Positions 34,148-46,922 are shown, counted from the first letter of the stretch. The stretch is 64,000 nt of DNA from Nissolia schottii (GCA_003254905.1 QANU01111919.1:1-64000); one strand, 5' to 3'. Notes: generated by a model not told the origin, from the sequence alone. Made by a program: numbers and translations.

Positions 34148-37100
34148 ATGGGGAATCCAAAGGGTGTAGTGGAGGCTGTTCTTTGTTGTTTTGTTGCATT
34201 GTTCTGGTTTTTGAACACTGCAAGTGCTTTGCTTTCTCCTAAAGGAGTAAACTTTGAAGGTAAAAATACATAAATTTTCCAACTTTACTATAGCTTCATG
34301 TTCAATATGCAGAATTCTGAAATGGGTTTCTCTTCCTTTTTTTTCAATGCAGTTCAAGCTTTAATGGGGATAAAGAACTCTCTGGTGGATCCACATGGTG
34401 TTTTGGATAATTGGGATGGAGATGCTGTCGATCCATGTAGCTGGACTATGGTCACTTGTTCTTCTGATAATTTTGTCATTGGCCTGTAAGTTTCTTTGTT
34501 GCCGAGCATTGTTGAGTCTCAGTGACTTTAGGTGGTTTGTTACTGTGTTACTTCATCCGTCATCTTTGGGTTTGATTAATAAAATTCACGAACTATAACA
34601 AAAAAAAAGAGGTCTTTTTCAATCTTCTAATTTGAAGTTTGAAAAGAAAAAAATAATAATGTTGGGAAGTTTTTTTCTTCTTCAAAATTGCTTCATCATA
34701 TTTTTAGATGAAATGAAAAATTGGTGTTGTTTTTTTGTGTGTAGGGGAACTCCAAGTCAAAGTTTATCTGGTACTCTATCTCCAAGTATAGGCAACTTAA
34801 CCAACCTTCAAATTGTGTAAGTAATTTAATTTGATTAATCAGAATAGAAATTATGCTTCATTTTTTTCACTAATTAGATGAGATTTGTGGACTAATATTT
34901 TTTCAGGTTGCTTCAAAATAACAACATAACTGGACCAATCCCTTCAGAGATTGGAAGACTCACAAAACTTCAAACTCTTGATCTCTCTAACAACTTCTTC
35001 AGAGGGGAAATTCCTCCTTCTCTTGGTCACCTCAGAAGCCTACAATACATGTAAAGCATTATATTATATGAGCTAATTAAGCTAATTTAACTTTTTGAGA
35101 GTCAATTTTGTGATGTTTAAAAGTTTAAAAGAGTTACTTGAAATTTTGTTTCAGGAGGCTCAACAATAACAGTATTGTTGGTGAATTGCCTGAGTCACTT
35201 GCTAACATGACACAACTTGCTTTTCTGTAATACTCATAACCTCTTTCTTTTGTGTTAATTCTGTTTTTTTCTTTAAGTTTTTCTCTTATTTCTAAAGTAT
35301 GGTTTCTTGTTTTTGTGATTTATAAATTTCAGTGACTTGTCCTACAACAATCTTAGTGGCCCTATACCAAGAATTTTGGCGAAATCATTCAAGTAAATCT
35401 CCCTCTCTCTCTAACTCTCTTTTCTCTAATGTATGTGCATTTATTTCTAATTGGCTTGGAAACAGAAATTTTAGGTACTAACCATAAAAATTTGTTTCCA
35501 TTCCTTAATTACTGTTTCAGCACTGTTGGAAACCCCCTTGTTTGTGCCACTGGAAAAGAACCAAACTGCCATGGGATGATGGCACTGATGCCTATGTCCA
35601 TGAACTTAAATGGTACTGAAGGTAAGATCTTTTGAGCATTGCTTATTATTATTTTTTTTTTTTGAGTAAAATATCAAATTCGTCCTTAAGGTTGGCAGGC
35701 AATGTCTGTAAAGTTCATTCTTAAACTATGGAAAGTATAAAATTTGTTCAAGTTTACCAAAAGTCGATCAAATTAGTACCGGAGAGAGGCTAATTTGATT
35801 GACTTTTGATAACCTAGGGACAAATTTGATATTTTCCATGGTTTGGAGATGACGTTACAAACTTTGGGGACGAATACGAAGGTTTACTCTTTATTTTTCT
35901 TTCTTAATTTGAAATTGCTTGGTCTTGCCTTTTGTGTCTCTGTCAATTCCCATTATGTACTGTTAATCTGATATCTTCTGCATAGTCATTATTGTTATGA
36001 TGCTGACATCAATATATATCTTTGATTCCCTAGATGCCTTGCCAACAGGAAGACCAAAAACTCACAAAATGGCCATTGCCTTTGGCTTGAGCCTTGGTTG
36101 TCTCTGCCTTATAGTTCTTGCTTTTGGACTTGTTATTTGGTGGAGGCACAAGCATAACCAACAAGCATTCTTTGATGTCAAAGGTACTACCCAATTAACA
36201 ACCTTCAAGAAGAGATTGAGGAGAAAACCTTCAAATTCGTCCCCAGAGTTGTAATGCCAGTAAAGTTCTCCCTCAAGCCACATAAAGGTTCAAATTCGTC
36301 CCCAAGACTGTCAAAAGTCAATTAAATTAGTGCTTCGGCATTGGTTAAGTTAGCCTCTCTCAGGGACATCGACTTTCAGCTACCTTGAGGACGAATTTGG
36401 TACTTTCCACAGGTTATGGACGAACTTGACTGGCTTTGTCAACCTTGAGGAAGAATATGAAGGTTTACTCGGAGATTAAGTATACATCATTATACAAAAA
36501 TGCCATAGTGTGCAACATAGGTTAATCCTTGTTGTTGAATGTTTCAGACAGACATCATGAAGAAGTCTACCTAGGAAACTTGAAGAGGTTCCCTTTCAGA
36601 GAACTTCAAATTGCAACCAACAACTTCAGCAGCAAGAACATATTGGGGAAAGGTGGTTTTGGGAATGTCTACAAAGGAGTTCTATCAGATGGCACCCTTG
36701 TTGCTGTCAAGAGGCTCAAGGATGGCAATGCAGCTGGAGGGGAGATACAATTCCAGACTGAAGTTGAGATGATCAGCCTCGCGGTCCACCGGAACCTCCT
36801 CCGGCTCTATGGATTCTGCATGACACCAACAGAAAGGCTCTTGGTTTACCCTTACATGTCCAATGGAAGCGTTGCTTCCCGCCTCAAGGGTAAGCTCAAT
36901 TATAGATTTTCATATTAAAATTCGTAGTACATGGTTTATGACAGTACATTATGCTGTCTGATCCATATAGCTGATTTCATCTAGTAAGACAAGACTTAGT
37001 TATTGTTATTGTATTCTGATTACCGATTTAGTGATTTTCAGTTGTAGAATTTCATACTAAAATTTGTACTACATGGTTTCTGATGGGACATTATGATGTT

Positions 37101-38530
37101 ATCTGATCCATATAGCCGAATTCATATAGTTGAACAAGACTTGGTTATTATTATTGTATTCTGATTACCGATTTGGCAATTTTTCAGGTAAGCCGGTTCT
37201 GGATTGGGGCACAAGGAAGCATATTGCTCTAGGAGCAGCAAGGGGACTACTATACCTTCATGAGCAGTGTGATCCAAAGATAATACATAGGGATGTGAAG
37301 GCTGCAAACATATTGCTTGATGACTATTGTGAGGCAGTGGTTGGAGATTTTGGGCTGGCGAAGCTCTTGGATCACCAAGACTCGCATGTCACAACTGCGG
37401 TGAGAGGTACTGTGGGGCATATTGCCCCAGAGTACCTCTCCACAGGGCAATCCTCTGAGAAAACTGATGTCTTCGGATTCGGCATCCTGCTCTTGGAGTT
37501 GATCACAGGCCAGAGGGCACTAGAGTTTGGAAAAGCAGCTAACCAAAAAGGAGCCATGCTTGATTGGGTAGGCTTTGTTTCCCTTAATTATTCATTAAAA
37601 TCGTTTCCCCCCTAATCTCATATCAAATAGTATTGTTGGGAAGGGCAACCACAGTAACTTGAACTGGATTAGCCAGTCTTACTAATAGTAGAGTTTGAAT
37701 ACTAGTGCAAGGAAAAAAATAGTAAACCTTCAAATTCGCCCTTAGAATTGTTAGCATTGGTCAAGTTTGTCCCTAAGTTAAGAAAATAGTCATATTAGTC
37801 TCTAAGGTTGTCAAAAACCGAACAAATTAGTCCTTCGATATCAATCACATTAATCTCTCGCGGGGATTAACGACAGGTTTTTGGCAACTTTAGGAACTAA
37901 TACAACCATTTTCATAACTTAAGAATGAATTTAACCGGCACTGACAACTTCATAAAACATAATTGATGCACGTGACTAATGCATTGTGCCATTTGATTAG
38001 TTTGGTATTGTTAAGGAAATAATGTTGACAACAGGAGACAGGATTCTTTTGTTTTAACTGATTCTTTCACAAGATCCTAAACAAAACAAACACACTGAAA
38101 ACGAAGAAATATATATATAGAGGAACTGAATACAGAAACCAAACAAATCCTTTCTTCTACAAACTCGGCCGCTCATAATATCATTCACAAACATTTTCAG
38201 GTAAAGAAGATTCATCAGGAGAAGAAGCTTGAGTTGCTTGTGGACAAGGATCTAAAGGGAAACTATGACAGGATTGAGCTGGAGGAAATGGTTCAAGTGG
38301 CTCTCTTGTGCACTCAATACCTTCCAGGGCACAGGCCAAAGATGTCTGAGGTGGTTCGGATGCTCGAAGGCGACGGACTCGCCGAGAGGTGGGAGGCATC
38401 ACAGAGAGCAGACCACAGCAACAGCAACAAGTGCAAACCACATGAGTCCTCTTCATCAGATAGGTACTCAGATCTCACTGATGACTCTTTGTTGTTAGTC
38501 CAAGCCATGGAGCTATCAGGACCAAGGTGA
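34148..38530 (+). CDS. NIK: NSP-interacting kinase (NIK)-type LRR receptor-like kinase
   Basis: Eleven exons join in phase: 34148-34259, 34353-34485, 34745-34816, 34907-35050, 35155-35226, 35333-35392, 35521-35621, 36034-36183, 36548-36889, 37188-37567, 38201-38530. They encode 631 residues (family about 635). A signal peptide spans 1-27, then [10 protein letters not shown]. Cys66/Cys73 and Cys206/Cys214 pairs flank the leucine-rich repeats, and LRR units map to single 72-base exons. A membrane segment lies near 243-267. The kinase has GKGGFG (315-320), Lys336, HRD (429-431), DFG (449-451) and PEYLS. Thr470 in VRGT matches the regulatory Thr474 of Arabidopsis NIK1. The C-terminus ends [11 protein letters not shown]. 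This is LRR-RLK subfamily II, NIK rather than SERK. NIK1 mediates antiviral translational control and is bound by begomovirus movement protein. All catalytic residues are intact. Confidence 0.96.
35664..35890. mobile_element. 240-bp foldback MITE in NIK intron 7
   Basis: Left end GAGTAAAATATCAAATTCGTCC is complementary to the right end GGACGAATACGAAGGTTTACTC. The middle has inverted AAAGTCGATCAAATTAGT and TTTGATTGACTTTTGATAA. It lies wholly inside the intron 35622-36033. Confidence 0.8.
36222..36470. mobile_element. 240-bp foldback MITE in NIK intron 8
   Basis: Left end GAGAAAACCTTCAAATTCGTCC, repeated once more as GGTTCAAATTCGTCC near 36288; right end GAAGAATATGAAGGTTTACTC. Flanks GAGATTGAG and GAGATTAAG resemble a 9-bp target duplication with one mismatch. 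Same family as 35664-35890. Confidence 0.78.
36903..37187. repeat. Tandem duplication of about 140 bp in NIK intron 9, including the splice acceptor
   Basis: Unit 1 (about 36903-37041) and unit 2 (about 37045-37187) share TTTCATA.TAAAATT.GTA.TACATGG, CTGATCCATATAGC and TATTCTGATTACCGATTT. They end in GTGATTTTCAG and GGCAATTTTTCAG respectively. The intron therefore carries two near-identical acceptor regions; only the second keeps the kinase frame directly joined to GTAAGCCGG. Confidence 0.85.
37720..37953. mobile_element. 240-bp foldback MITE copy in NIK intron 10
   Basis: Begins AGTAAACCTTCAAATTCGCCC and carries TTAGCATTGGTCAAGTTTGTCCC and TTGTCAAAAACCGAACAAATTAGTCC, with the inverted partners toward 37953. 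The right terminus is eroded. Third copy of the family in this gene. Confidence 0.7.
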
Positions 38531-40525
38531 AATTCATTTGTCTAGTGAAGTAATTTAGGATGATAGGGTACAAAGACACAGGGATCCTTCTGTCCAAGCA
38601 TGAGTCAGGTACAAAATTATCTGTCATCGTATCTCTGTCCCCTGTCTTCTCCCAGTACTAAATGGAGTCTTAATGTTGTTATCTATGCTATGGTTTTTAC
38701 TCTTTTTTTTTGGGGTTTAATTTTTCCTTTTTATAAAGAAAGCATATGAAATTTAAGAGGTATATGATAGTTTGAGTCTATCTTATATGTTGTATGATAG
38801 ATAGTTCTGTCCAAAAGTTACTTGCAAATGTACAGAATCTGATTTGTTTTGAATGTTAAAATTTGTAATGCAAAATTTTGTAATATTATTAAACATCAAT
38901 GAAACCTTGCATTGGTTTTTATTAGTGATATATTTTTTTTCATACAATTTTTTTATACCTAATTTTAATTGATTGGTTGTTGCAATTGAAACAATGGTCC
39001 CTATACAAAATAAATCCAAATCCAGTAAGATACATAATATGTGTTTGGAAGTATTATTGCGTTTGGATGATTCTCACCAATTGAGTCAATTTGAGCCATT
39101 CAATTGAATTACTATATGACATAGGATATCAATAGAGTGTTTTCAATCTGCAATTGTCAAGTTTGCTAAGAACTATATGCTGCAAATGGAAATGGATACA
39201 GAGGTGAGTAGAAAGAATGAACAAATTGAAAGCTTCGCCTCAGAATAACTATGATCAATCTGACATCTGAAAAGTTTGTTTTTAAAAAAAAAAGTTATAA
39301 ATTGTGTTATTTAAGTGCATCCTTAACACGAGTAGTCCACAAAATCGTAACTAACGGTTATCACATTACTGTTACTATGACTTTGACTATAGCATTTCTA
39401 CCAATTAGTTATTACCTTTTTTTTGGGGCGGAAACATTGTGTTTCTTAGCCAAAAGGGTCGTTTTGATTAGAATGAGATTTTTAGCTTTACGATTCATTA
39501 TTGCCATTAGAGACGTCCCTTATTAAAGACTCGGAAAACCAATGTGTCCATTATCATGTCATCTTATTTCCCTCAATGGAAAATAAGTTCGCCCAGGGTC
39601 AGCTTGATAACAAATGAAACAAATTACTAAACTCAAACTTAACTAGATAAAAGTACGAGTTAAGCCGAGATTAATGAACTAACCCACCACAAGCCATCTT
39701 AAAATTGAAATGCTATTATTTTATATATAAATAACTCAAGCTAAGCTCATGAGCATATGTACTCAACTTATTAAGCTATTAACAAATTGAGTTAAAATTA
39801 CCGCACAAGCTGATTAGAGTTACACGTAGCCCTATAGAGTTACACGTAGCCCTATTTTCCTTCCCAAGTGGTAGATCTTTTTTTTGTAAAACAAAGTTAT
39901 ATTTTTGTTTTTGTATAAAAGAGACGTAAATCATTGAATGGGGCGCAGCCTCTCATGTCCCATGGGCTTTGCTGGGCCTCATGTGACTCTAAGAATTGTT
40001 AATGGGTCACCTCTTTAGAAAATGGGCCACATTTCTTTTGTAGCAAGGTATACCAAAAGGGCCTAAGCAAAAAACCAAAAATATTGAGAAATAGAAACTA
40101 CTAATAAATTCATTGTGATAATAGAAAAAAGTTGAATAATCTTTGTGTCTATCGTGCAAAAAGCATAAAGAAATTATCAGACCAATAATCTTTTCCTTAC
40201 AAATTTACATATTATTCTACATATATTTTCTTCGTGTAGCTTTTCTATTTGCATATAATTTACTCCTTATCTTTAATTAAAAAGTAAAACTCAAAATTGG
40301 GCATAATCGAATACGTTGTAAAACATCAATTTGATTATCAAAACATTTATGACACAATTTAGTTCTAGTAAAATTTAATATTATTTTAAGTTAGTCCAAA
40401 ACATTCAAAATTATTAATGTGGTAAACTTTAAAAACGATTAACTTTCAAATTAACTTAAAATAAGTTTTAATTTTTCGAACACCAAACTTATTATCACTA
40501 ATCTTTCAAAATGCATAGTAATTGA

Positions 40526-40528
<3 letters not shown>
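38531..40528. other. NIK 3' region and spacer, no supported gene
   Basis: A 20-base unit TAGAGTTACACGTAGCCCTA is duplicated at about 39814-39855. GACACAGGGATCC..TGTCC text near 38575-38645 faintly resembles the foldback in dehydrogenase intron 1. No gene seen. Confidence 0.45.

Positions 40529-40563
<35 letters not shown>
40529..40563. repeat. (TA)n microsatellite
   Basis: About 17 TA units, 200 bases left of the assembly gap; another TA run borders the gap on its right (41017-41036). Confidence 0.95.
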
Positions 40564-40567
<4 letters not shown>

Positions 40568-40769
40568 GCTTATGAGTACATGATGAGTCAACCGTCCGTG
40601 AGACACATACGAGACGGTCATAGTAGCACCGAAAGTCTAATAATGAAGCACGATAACTTAGTAAGAAAGATTAGATCCCCGTCACCTAGTAATTAGATAA
40701 AGCCGCCCAGGAACTTAGGCAAGAAATAATGGGTAGGATGTCTAGATGCATGAATCACTTAGAGATCCC

Positions 40770-41016
40770 NNNNNNNNNNNNNNNNNNNNNNNNNNNNNNN
40801 NNNNNNNNNNNNNNNNNNNNNNNNNNNNNNNNNNNNNNNNNNNNNNNNNNNNNNNNNNNNNNNNNNNNNNNNNNNNNNNNNNNNNNNNNNNNNNNNNNNN
40901 NNNNNNNNNNNNNNNNNNNNNNNNNNNNNNNNNNNNNNNNNNNNNNNNNNNNNNNNNNNNNNNNNNNNNNNNNNNNNNNNNNNNNNNNNNNNNNNNNNNN
41001 NNNNNNNNNNNNNNNN
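40770..41016. other. Assembly gap (247 N)
   Basis: Undetermined bases with a TA run on the right edge. The non-repetitive, less AT-rich text at 40566-40769 does not resemble its neighbourhood and may be the edge of an unassembled repeat. Nothing can be said about the missing sequence. Confidence 0.99.
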
Positions 41017-41807
41017 TATATATATATATATATATATGAGTATAATTTATAAGTTAATTTTTATACCTCCAAAACGAAGGAACACATGGAACGCACTTCT
41101 GTTGTCACTACATCTTCATATGACTGCATTTAGTATCAAAAATTGGACAGAGAGATAAAGACACAACAACAAAGAAAGAAAAAAAAAATTTGTCCCTGTA
41201 AACTCTAATTTTGTGTCCTTCCAAGTAAAAGTTTTTTGTCTTCTCTATCTCAATTTTAGTGAAATAAAAAAAATACAATAATTTTATATCCCTTATCTCT
41301 TATGTCTCTACCTCTATCATCCTCTATCATATAGAGTGGTTTTGACTCGTTTGAGGGAGGTCTTATGTTCTGCCTCTCATAAGCATAGGTAACAACATTT
41401 CCATAATCCAGGGAATCTAACTAATCATACTTGGCCACGTTTATAATTGGTGATGATTTATTTCTTCACTTTGAACTTATCAAAGTGGAATTTGCAGTCT
41501 AATCAACTTGTTGCAATTCATCTTTGGGTAACAAAAAGTAACTACTATATCATATAAAGAAACTTAGAGTAGTAGTCATTAGTCAACAACAACATAAAGA
41601 AAAGGAAGGAAAAAAAAAAAAAGGCTGTAAAGAAAGAAACAAGTCAAATGAAGAATAGACACTACATTTACAAATCATAATTGAAGCTAGCCAAAGCAAA
41701 TTTGAATTACTCTCCCCACAAAGAAAATATTTTGGGATCATCACAGTGAAATTAAAATTAGGCGCATCAACTTTTTTTTTTAAGGAGCAATTGATGAAAA
41801 AAAAAAG
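41017..41807. other. Gene-free spacer right of the gap
   Basis: Includes GACACAACAAC..TTTGTCCCTGT text at about 41158-41195, similar to the foldback at 12388-12560. No gene. Confidence 0.4.
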
Positions 41808-42232
41808 GTAAAACAAGTTTTTGTCCTCTAACAAATCATGAGTTTTGATTTTATGCCTTATTAAAAAAATGATTTAAGTTTTTGATAATTTTTTTATTTT
41901 ATTTTAGTCCGTAACTTTAAGTTTGATGGTTAAAAGATGACGTAAAAGATAAAAAGTAGGCAAAATTTGCATTAATTTAGTTAAATATAGTCAAATCAAG
42001 TTTTAACCATTATCAAATAAGTTTGACTACAATATAAACTTAATTTGACAAAATTATAATGAAAACACTTAATTTCCATTCATCATATCATCTTTTAATA
42101 GTCAAACTTAATGTTAAAGGATTAAAACTTTAAGAAAAAAATATCAATGACTCAAATAAAAAATAATAATAAAATATAAAATTAAAATTTATGATTTATT
42201 AAAGGATAATTTTTTTTAAAAAAAAACAAAAA
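41808..42232. mobile_element. Foldback MITE-like element
   Basis: The left half contains TAACAAATCATGAGTTTTGATTTTA and AAGTTTGATGGTTAAAAGATGA. The right half contains their approximate complements: TCATCTTTTAATAGTCAAACTTAA and AAAATTTATGATTTATTAAAGGA. Size about 425 bp, very AT-rich, no ORF. Ends approximate. Confidence 0.5.
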
Positions 42233-45052
42233 CAAAGGCCTTAGTGACCCACAATCCCATGTGAAGAGAATAGATGAGGGTCACCATCCCGCTTAAGCCC
42301 AAGGACCACCAAGCCCTTTATTTTGTGGTGGATATGCATCCTAATCTATTGGGATCCTACGTGGCAGTTTTATACTTGATGTTATAAATTTCCAATAGAA
42401 GTATATACCAACGAGTCACCATTTAGCAGTGTGGTGGAAGCATGCAGTTGGTGCCATGTCACCACTGACTATGACATGTCAGCATTGGGGATGCTGATGT
42501 GTTCTACCATACTTAATTTCAAGTTGAAAATTGTTATATAGCTCGACAGCTAATCACTCGAAAATGCAGGACAATAAAATCGAAGGGTGGTTATTGAGAG
42601 TTTGAAGGAAATAAAATAAAATAAAATAAAAAACATTATTAGCCTATTCACAGATTTTGCACAAGGAGTTGTGCAGTTTTCTTCCTGCTAATTATCATTT
42701 TTCTTTCAAGTTTTAACATGAGGACTCATTCGAATTTTTTTGCTTGGTCTTTATCAATGGTATCTTCCTATCGTATAAGGTTGAAGGTTGAATCTAAGAC
42801 ATTTGATTAAGTAAAATAATTTATGTGCGTTTGTTAATTGAGACCTTATTGTGTTGAAGATAAATATATAAAGATTAAAATTAATCTTCTAAATATATGA
42901 ATAACATTAAGTATATTCTATATTGTTTAAATATCAATTTAATATTTTAATATTTAAAATTAGTATCAATTTAGCCATCTTTTATATACAGAAAAATCAA
43001 AACTAAAATTCACACTTTATCTGGGCAAAAACATATTAACCTTATTTTATATTATGAAAGATTAAATTGATATTACTTGTTTATTTATTAGGAGGAAAAA
43101 ATATATTGACCTTATTTTTATATTATAAAAGATTAAATTGACATTATTATTTTTTAATGACTAATATGATGTTTCATTTATCTTTTAAGTAATAAAAAGT
43201 TACTACAAGATTTACGGCAAATTGCAGCCATTAGTTTTCTTCTTTTGACACTTATTCAATCTAAACCAAGTGGCTGCAGTTTAGCAAAGAGATCGCATCC
43301 ACTAACAAAAAGAAACTGAGCTTTTATGCCTTTTTTTTGTACATGATGGTGTGGTGTGGTGTGGTTTAAATTTGAAAACTTTTGATGTTTACTCAAGTCC
43401 TTGAACTCTATTAATAATAAATCCTATCCATGAATGGCAAATGCATATTCTAAATTTCTATGACTTGAAAAAGCTTCCATGCTCATTGTGTAATGTCCCT
43501 AAATTGGTCCCCAACTATATTTTTAGTCACGTATCTTTGTACGTAGTGTATAGAATTTACACTTTTATAAATAATTAACAATTTAATTTAAATACACTAA
43601 CAATTTTATTCAACCATTCGGACACATTAACAAATAGAATAAGAAAGTGAATAATTATTTTAAAACAGAAGGAATAGTATTTTATCTAATTATCCTTATA
43701 TATAGTAAGTAGTTAGATTTATTATAATGGATAAATATGAGAGTAAAAAATTATTTAATAAAGATATGTTTAAAAAATAGATAATTAATGATATCTAAAT
43801 TTAATAAGTAGACAATTATTTTAAAACAGACTAAACTAAAATAAAAAGATAGATAATTATTTTAAAATAGAGGTAGTAATAGACTAATACTAATGCACCA
43901 TATTCTCCCATTGAAGGCTACAAATTTTCATGTCACATCTAGCATACTTACTAATTAAATGTTACGTAGCCCAAGATCCAAGAGGTAAGTTCCTTAGTAC
44001 TATGTCATAGCCTCACTGGACTTAGGTCACAACAATGCCAGTTAATATCAATGTCTTCTCACATTCTTAAAACTGCAAGGACATTAATTTTTCTCTCTAA
44101 AACATTGTTGCCCCACCAAACTTACTTTGATGTTAACACAGAAATGCCTCACATATAATATGCTCCACAAAATGCAGCATTGCCACAAATTAATTTTTTG
44201 GTATTGGTGTTGTTTCAATCTCTTGCCCATCATTGATTATAACTGTAACAACATACCCAACATTTTCATCAAAATGGGTCTGCATCATGTATAATTCAAT
44301 TCTTGAATTGGGGTGGTGACAGAAAAACAACACATGTATATTTCATTGTCCCTATGTAACCCAAAATACGTACCTACGCTTACCTTACACATGCTTATTG
44401 CAAACAAATTATGACCATTTTTTCACATCATTTAAGCTCAACCGCCAACTATCCCAACTAACCCTGAAAGTTGTAATCTGGTAAAGTAGGTTTTGTCAAA
44501 CTATTGTATCCTTCGTAGCAAATTTAATATTATGAATTTAGTGTATAATTTAGATGACTCTGATCTGGTTCAACTGAAAACTGAAAACAGATTTCACATT
44601 CAATTCGCATGTGTAAGTTAAATTAAATAATACTCAGCAGTATTGTTTGTGCATTAAAAAAAAAGGTTCACTTCTTATCATTAGAAAAGAAGAAGTCAAC
44701 AAAAAAAAAGTAGTTAACCAAGTTGTTTTGTGCATTAAAAAAAATGAAACCTAGGATGCAATCCTTTCTTTTAACCCCACTTTGAAGCAAATAATCTTCT
44801 AGCAAATCAAAACAAGCCCCCACTGAATAAGAAAAAGTAGAGCTGAAATCCCTAATTGGTTACCTTATCATGTACCTACATCCCTTGCAGATTTTTGTCT
44901 CCTAAATCCTATGGCTTTTAAATATGCTTTTTATTCTTTCTTTTTACACATAAACATTCTCGAATCTAAGGAAATTTCTCTTTCAAATCCTTCTCTTGAT
45001 TCAAAACAATAAAAGAAAATTAAGATTACATTGATATGACATGATTATTTTT
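42233..45052. other. Gene-free stretch
   Basis: Repeated GATAATTATTTTAAAACAGA phrases at 43650-43875 suggest eroded MITE ends. No gene or RNA is supported. Confidence 0.4.
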
Positions 45053-45554
45053 CAGGGTTTACATCCATTGAACCATCCTGTCCAACCAGCCAAACTTGCT
45101 CAACTCAAAGCCAATCAAATTTTAGGTGAAAATTCGCTCGACTTGATGCCTTATTAGTTGGGTGGCGAATTACTAAATTCATCGACTTAGCCACCTGACC
45201 AAGAGCTTCTTTTAGTTACCTAATGCTACTCAATCCAATCCAATGCATGTCCCCATCCCTGTCAAACAAAAAACCTCTATCCAAAATCAATCAAAACCCC
45301 CAAAAAAAATGAAAGAAACTCTCAAATGTGAAAAACAAAATACCCCCAAAACTTTAAAATTATGGTATAGAAAATGTATCGATCACTCATTGACTTGCTC
45401 GATTTAATTTGTCTGAGAACCTAACAAATCAACTTGAGATGGGTTATCTCATTTAAAATCACACAACTTAACTTATTCAATCCATCGTCGTGTCAATCAA
45501 TTGAGTGAATTCTCCTAAAAAAAATTGACTCAAATCACTCAACTTACACCTCTG
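45053..45554. repeat. Dispersed repeat family, possible copy C
   Basis: CAGGGTTTACATCC at the left and TTACACCTCTG at the right form weak inverted ends. Interior phrases such as TTGACTTGCTCGATTTAATTTG, GATGGGTTATCTCATT and the ACTCAAATCACTCAACTTACAC end follow the order seen in copies A and B. More diverged; membership is tentative. Confidence 0.4.
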
Positions 45555-46916
45555 CCCACAATCTTCATTTTAAATGAAGTAGTCATTTTTCACATTAGCA
45601 AATTAATAATTGAGCTATCAACTGAGGGGAATGTGAAGGGTTCCAAGTGCTAGACCAATTATTATTCACACAAAAAATAGTATTGTGACTGAGTTCATGA
45701 AGCTTGAAATAGTAATTAAACTTAGTACTACTAAAATGGACAAGTAATAGTACGATACATAGATCCCAATATTTGCTTGGTCAAAGCACAGGTTATTACG
45801 GTGGGACCCACAGAGACACATGGCTGGCAGCAGTGTCCTCCAAACAAACTACAAGGCGTGACCCCCAACAAGAAGAGTCAGTAAGTAACACCACTGTTCA
45901 TGTTCATGTTCATGTTCATGTTCATGTTAACGTTAATGGTAATGTTAAATGTTACTACACGTTGCATTGCAATCCACAGGCACACGCACTAGTACTAGTC
46001 CTCTCTTTAATGATTCCAAAAGGCCAAAGAAAGCAGCAAAGGCAAGCTGCCCGAGGGCCCCCACCCCCACAAAAAAAACCCATCACAACCCTCTCCCGGT
46101 TCCCAGAGATATCAAAATAAGTCTGACCCATCCGTTCATCCCGTTTGTTTAATTAAATGAATAAATTAAATATATAAAATTTAATTTACAAAAATAAAAA
46201 TTTATTTAACTTGAGTTATTTCACTCGTAAGTTAAATGAGACGAGCTTAAACAGGCCAATTTGATCTGTTAAATAATAAAATAAGTATAACTCACAAATT
46301 AATTTGTTTTTTCACATTAAATGAATAGAATAAACTTATAAAATCTAACTTGTAAAAAATTAAAAAACAAGTTTAACTTGGCAGTTTGACAGCCTTACTT
46401 ATTACTATAGAATACCATCTAATTAATTGAAATTGTACTTTAATTCATTTTTAAAGTTAAAATATCACTTTATAAATCATCAAAATTACACAACCTTAAC
46501 TACTAGTTGTAATTACTTAAGTCCATAACTTCAGTGATTCCCGGGTTAATCAGATTTTTGATAATAAAATTTGAATTTCAGTAATTCAATTGAAAAAAAA
46601 ATTAAAATCTACTTAGCTGTCTCTTGATATATAAGAGTAAAATTGTCTTCACCATTTGCAAATAACAAATCTCTTACCCTTACTCATGCCCCAAAAGCCA
46701 TAGGTCATGGTTTTGGCTTTGGTTTCAAGTCTTATGGTTATAGTAAATTGAAAAGGGAAAATTTTATAGTGATCTTAAGTATCCTACTCAGCTTGCTGGC
46801 CATAAAAGGATAAACATGGTCTGAAAAGAAATGAAAGTCACCCCAAAACTGAAGACACCCACAAATGTGCATACACATAATCTCACTCTACTTTCCCCAC
46901 ACCACTAACTACCCTC
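45555..46916. other. Upstream region of the B-box gene
   Basis: A plus-strand ORF at 45773-46120 reads through the hexamer repeat as His-Val repeats and has no protein-like features. Otherwise AT-rich spacer. The proximal part becomes C-rich toward the leader. Confidence 0.45.
45895..45927. repeat. (TGTTCA)n hexamer repeat
   Basis: Five and a half units of TGTTCA, followed by degenerate GTTAACGTTAATGGTAATGTT. It lies about 1.3 kb before the B-box gene's start codon. Confidence 0.9.
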
Positions 46917-46922
46917 CACGTG
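46917..46922 (+). promoter_or_regulatory. G-box upstream of the B-box gene
   Basis: CACGTG within CCACGTGTCAGC, about 260 bases before the ATG. G-boxes are bound by light- and clock-related bHLH/bZIP factors, which would suit a CONSTANS-like gene. It may lie in the promoter or the leader; the start of transcription is unknown. Confidence 0.5.

Noticed and set aside
40729-41052. ORFs running across the run of N
   Set aside because: They consist of undetermined bases and TA repeat.
45773-46120. 115-residue plus-strand ORF with His-Val repeats
   Set aside because: It translates the TGTTCA repeat; no domain, no homologue recognised, poor coding character.
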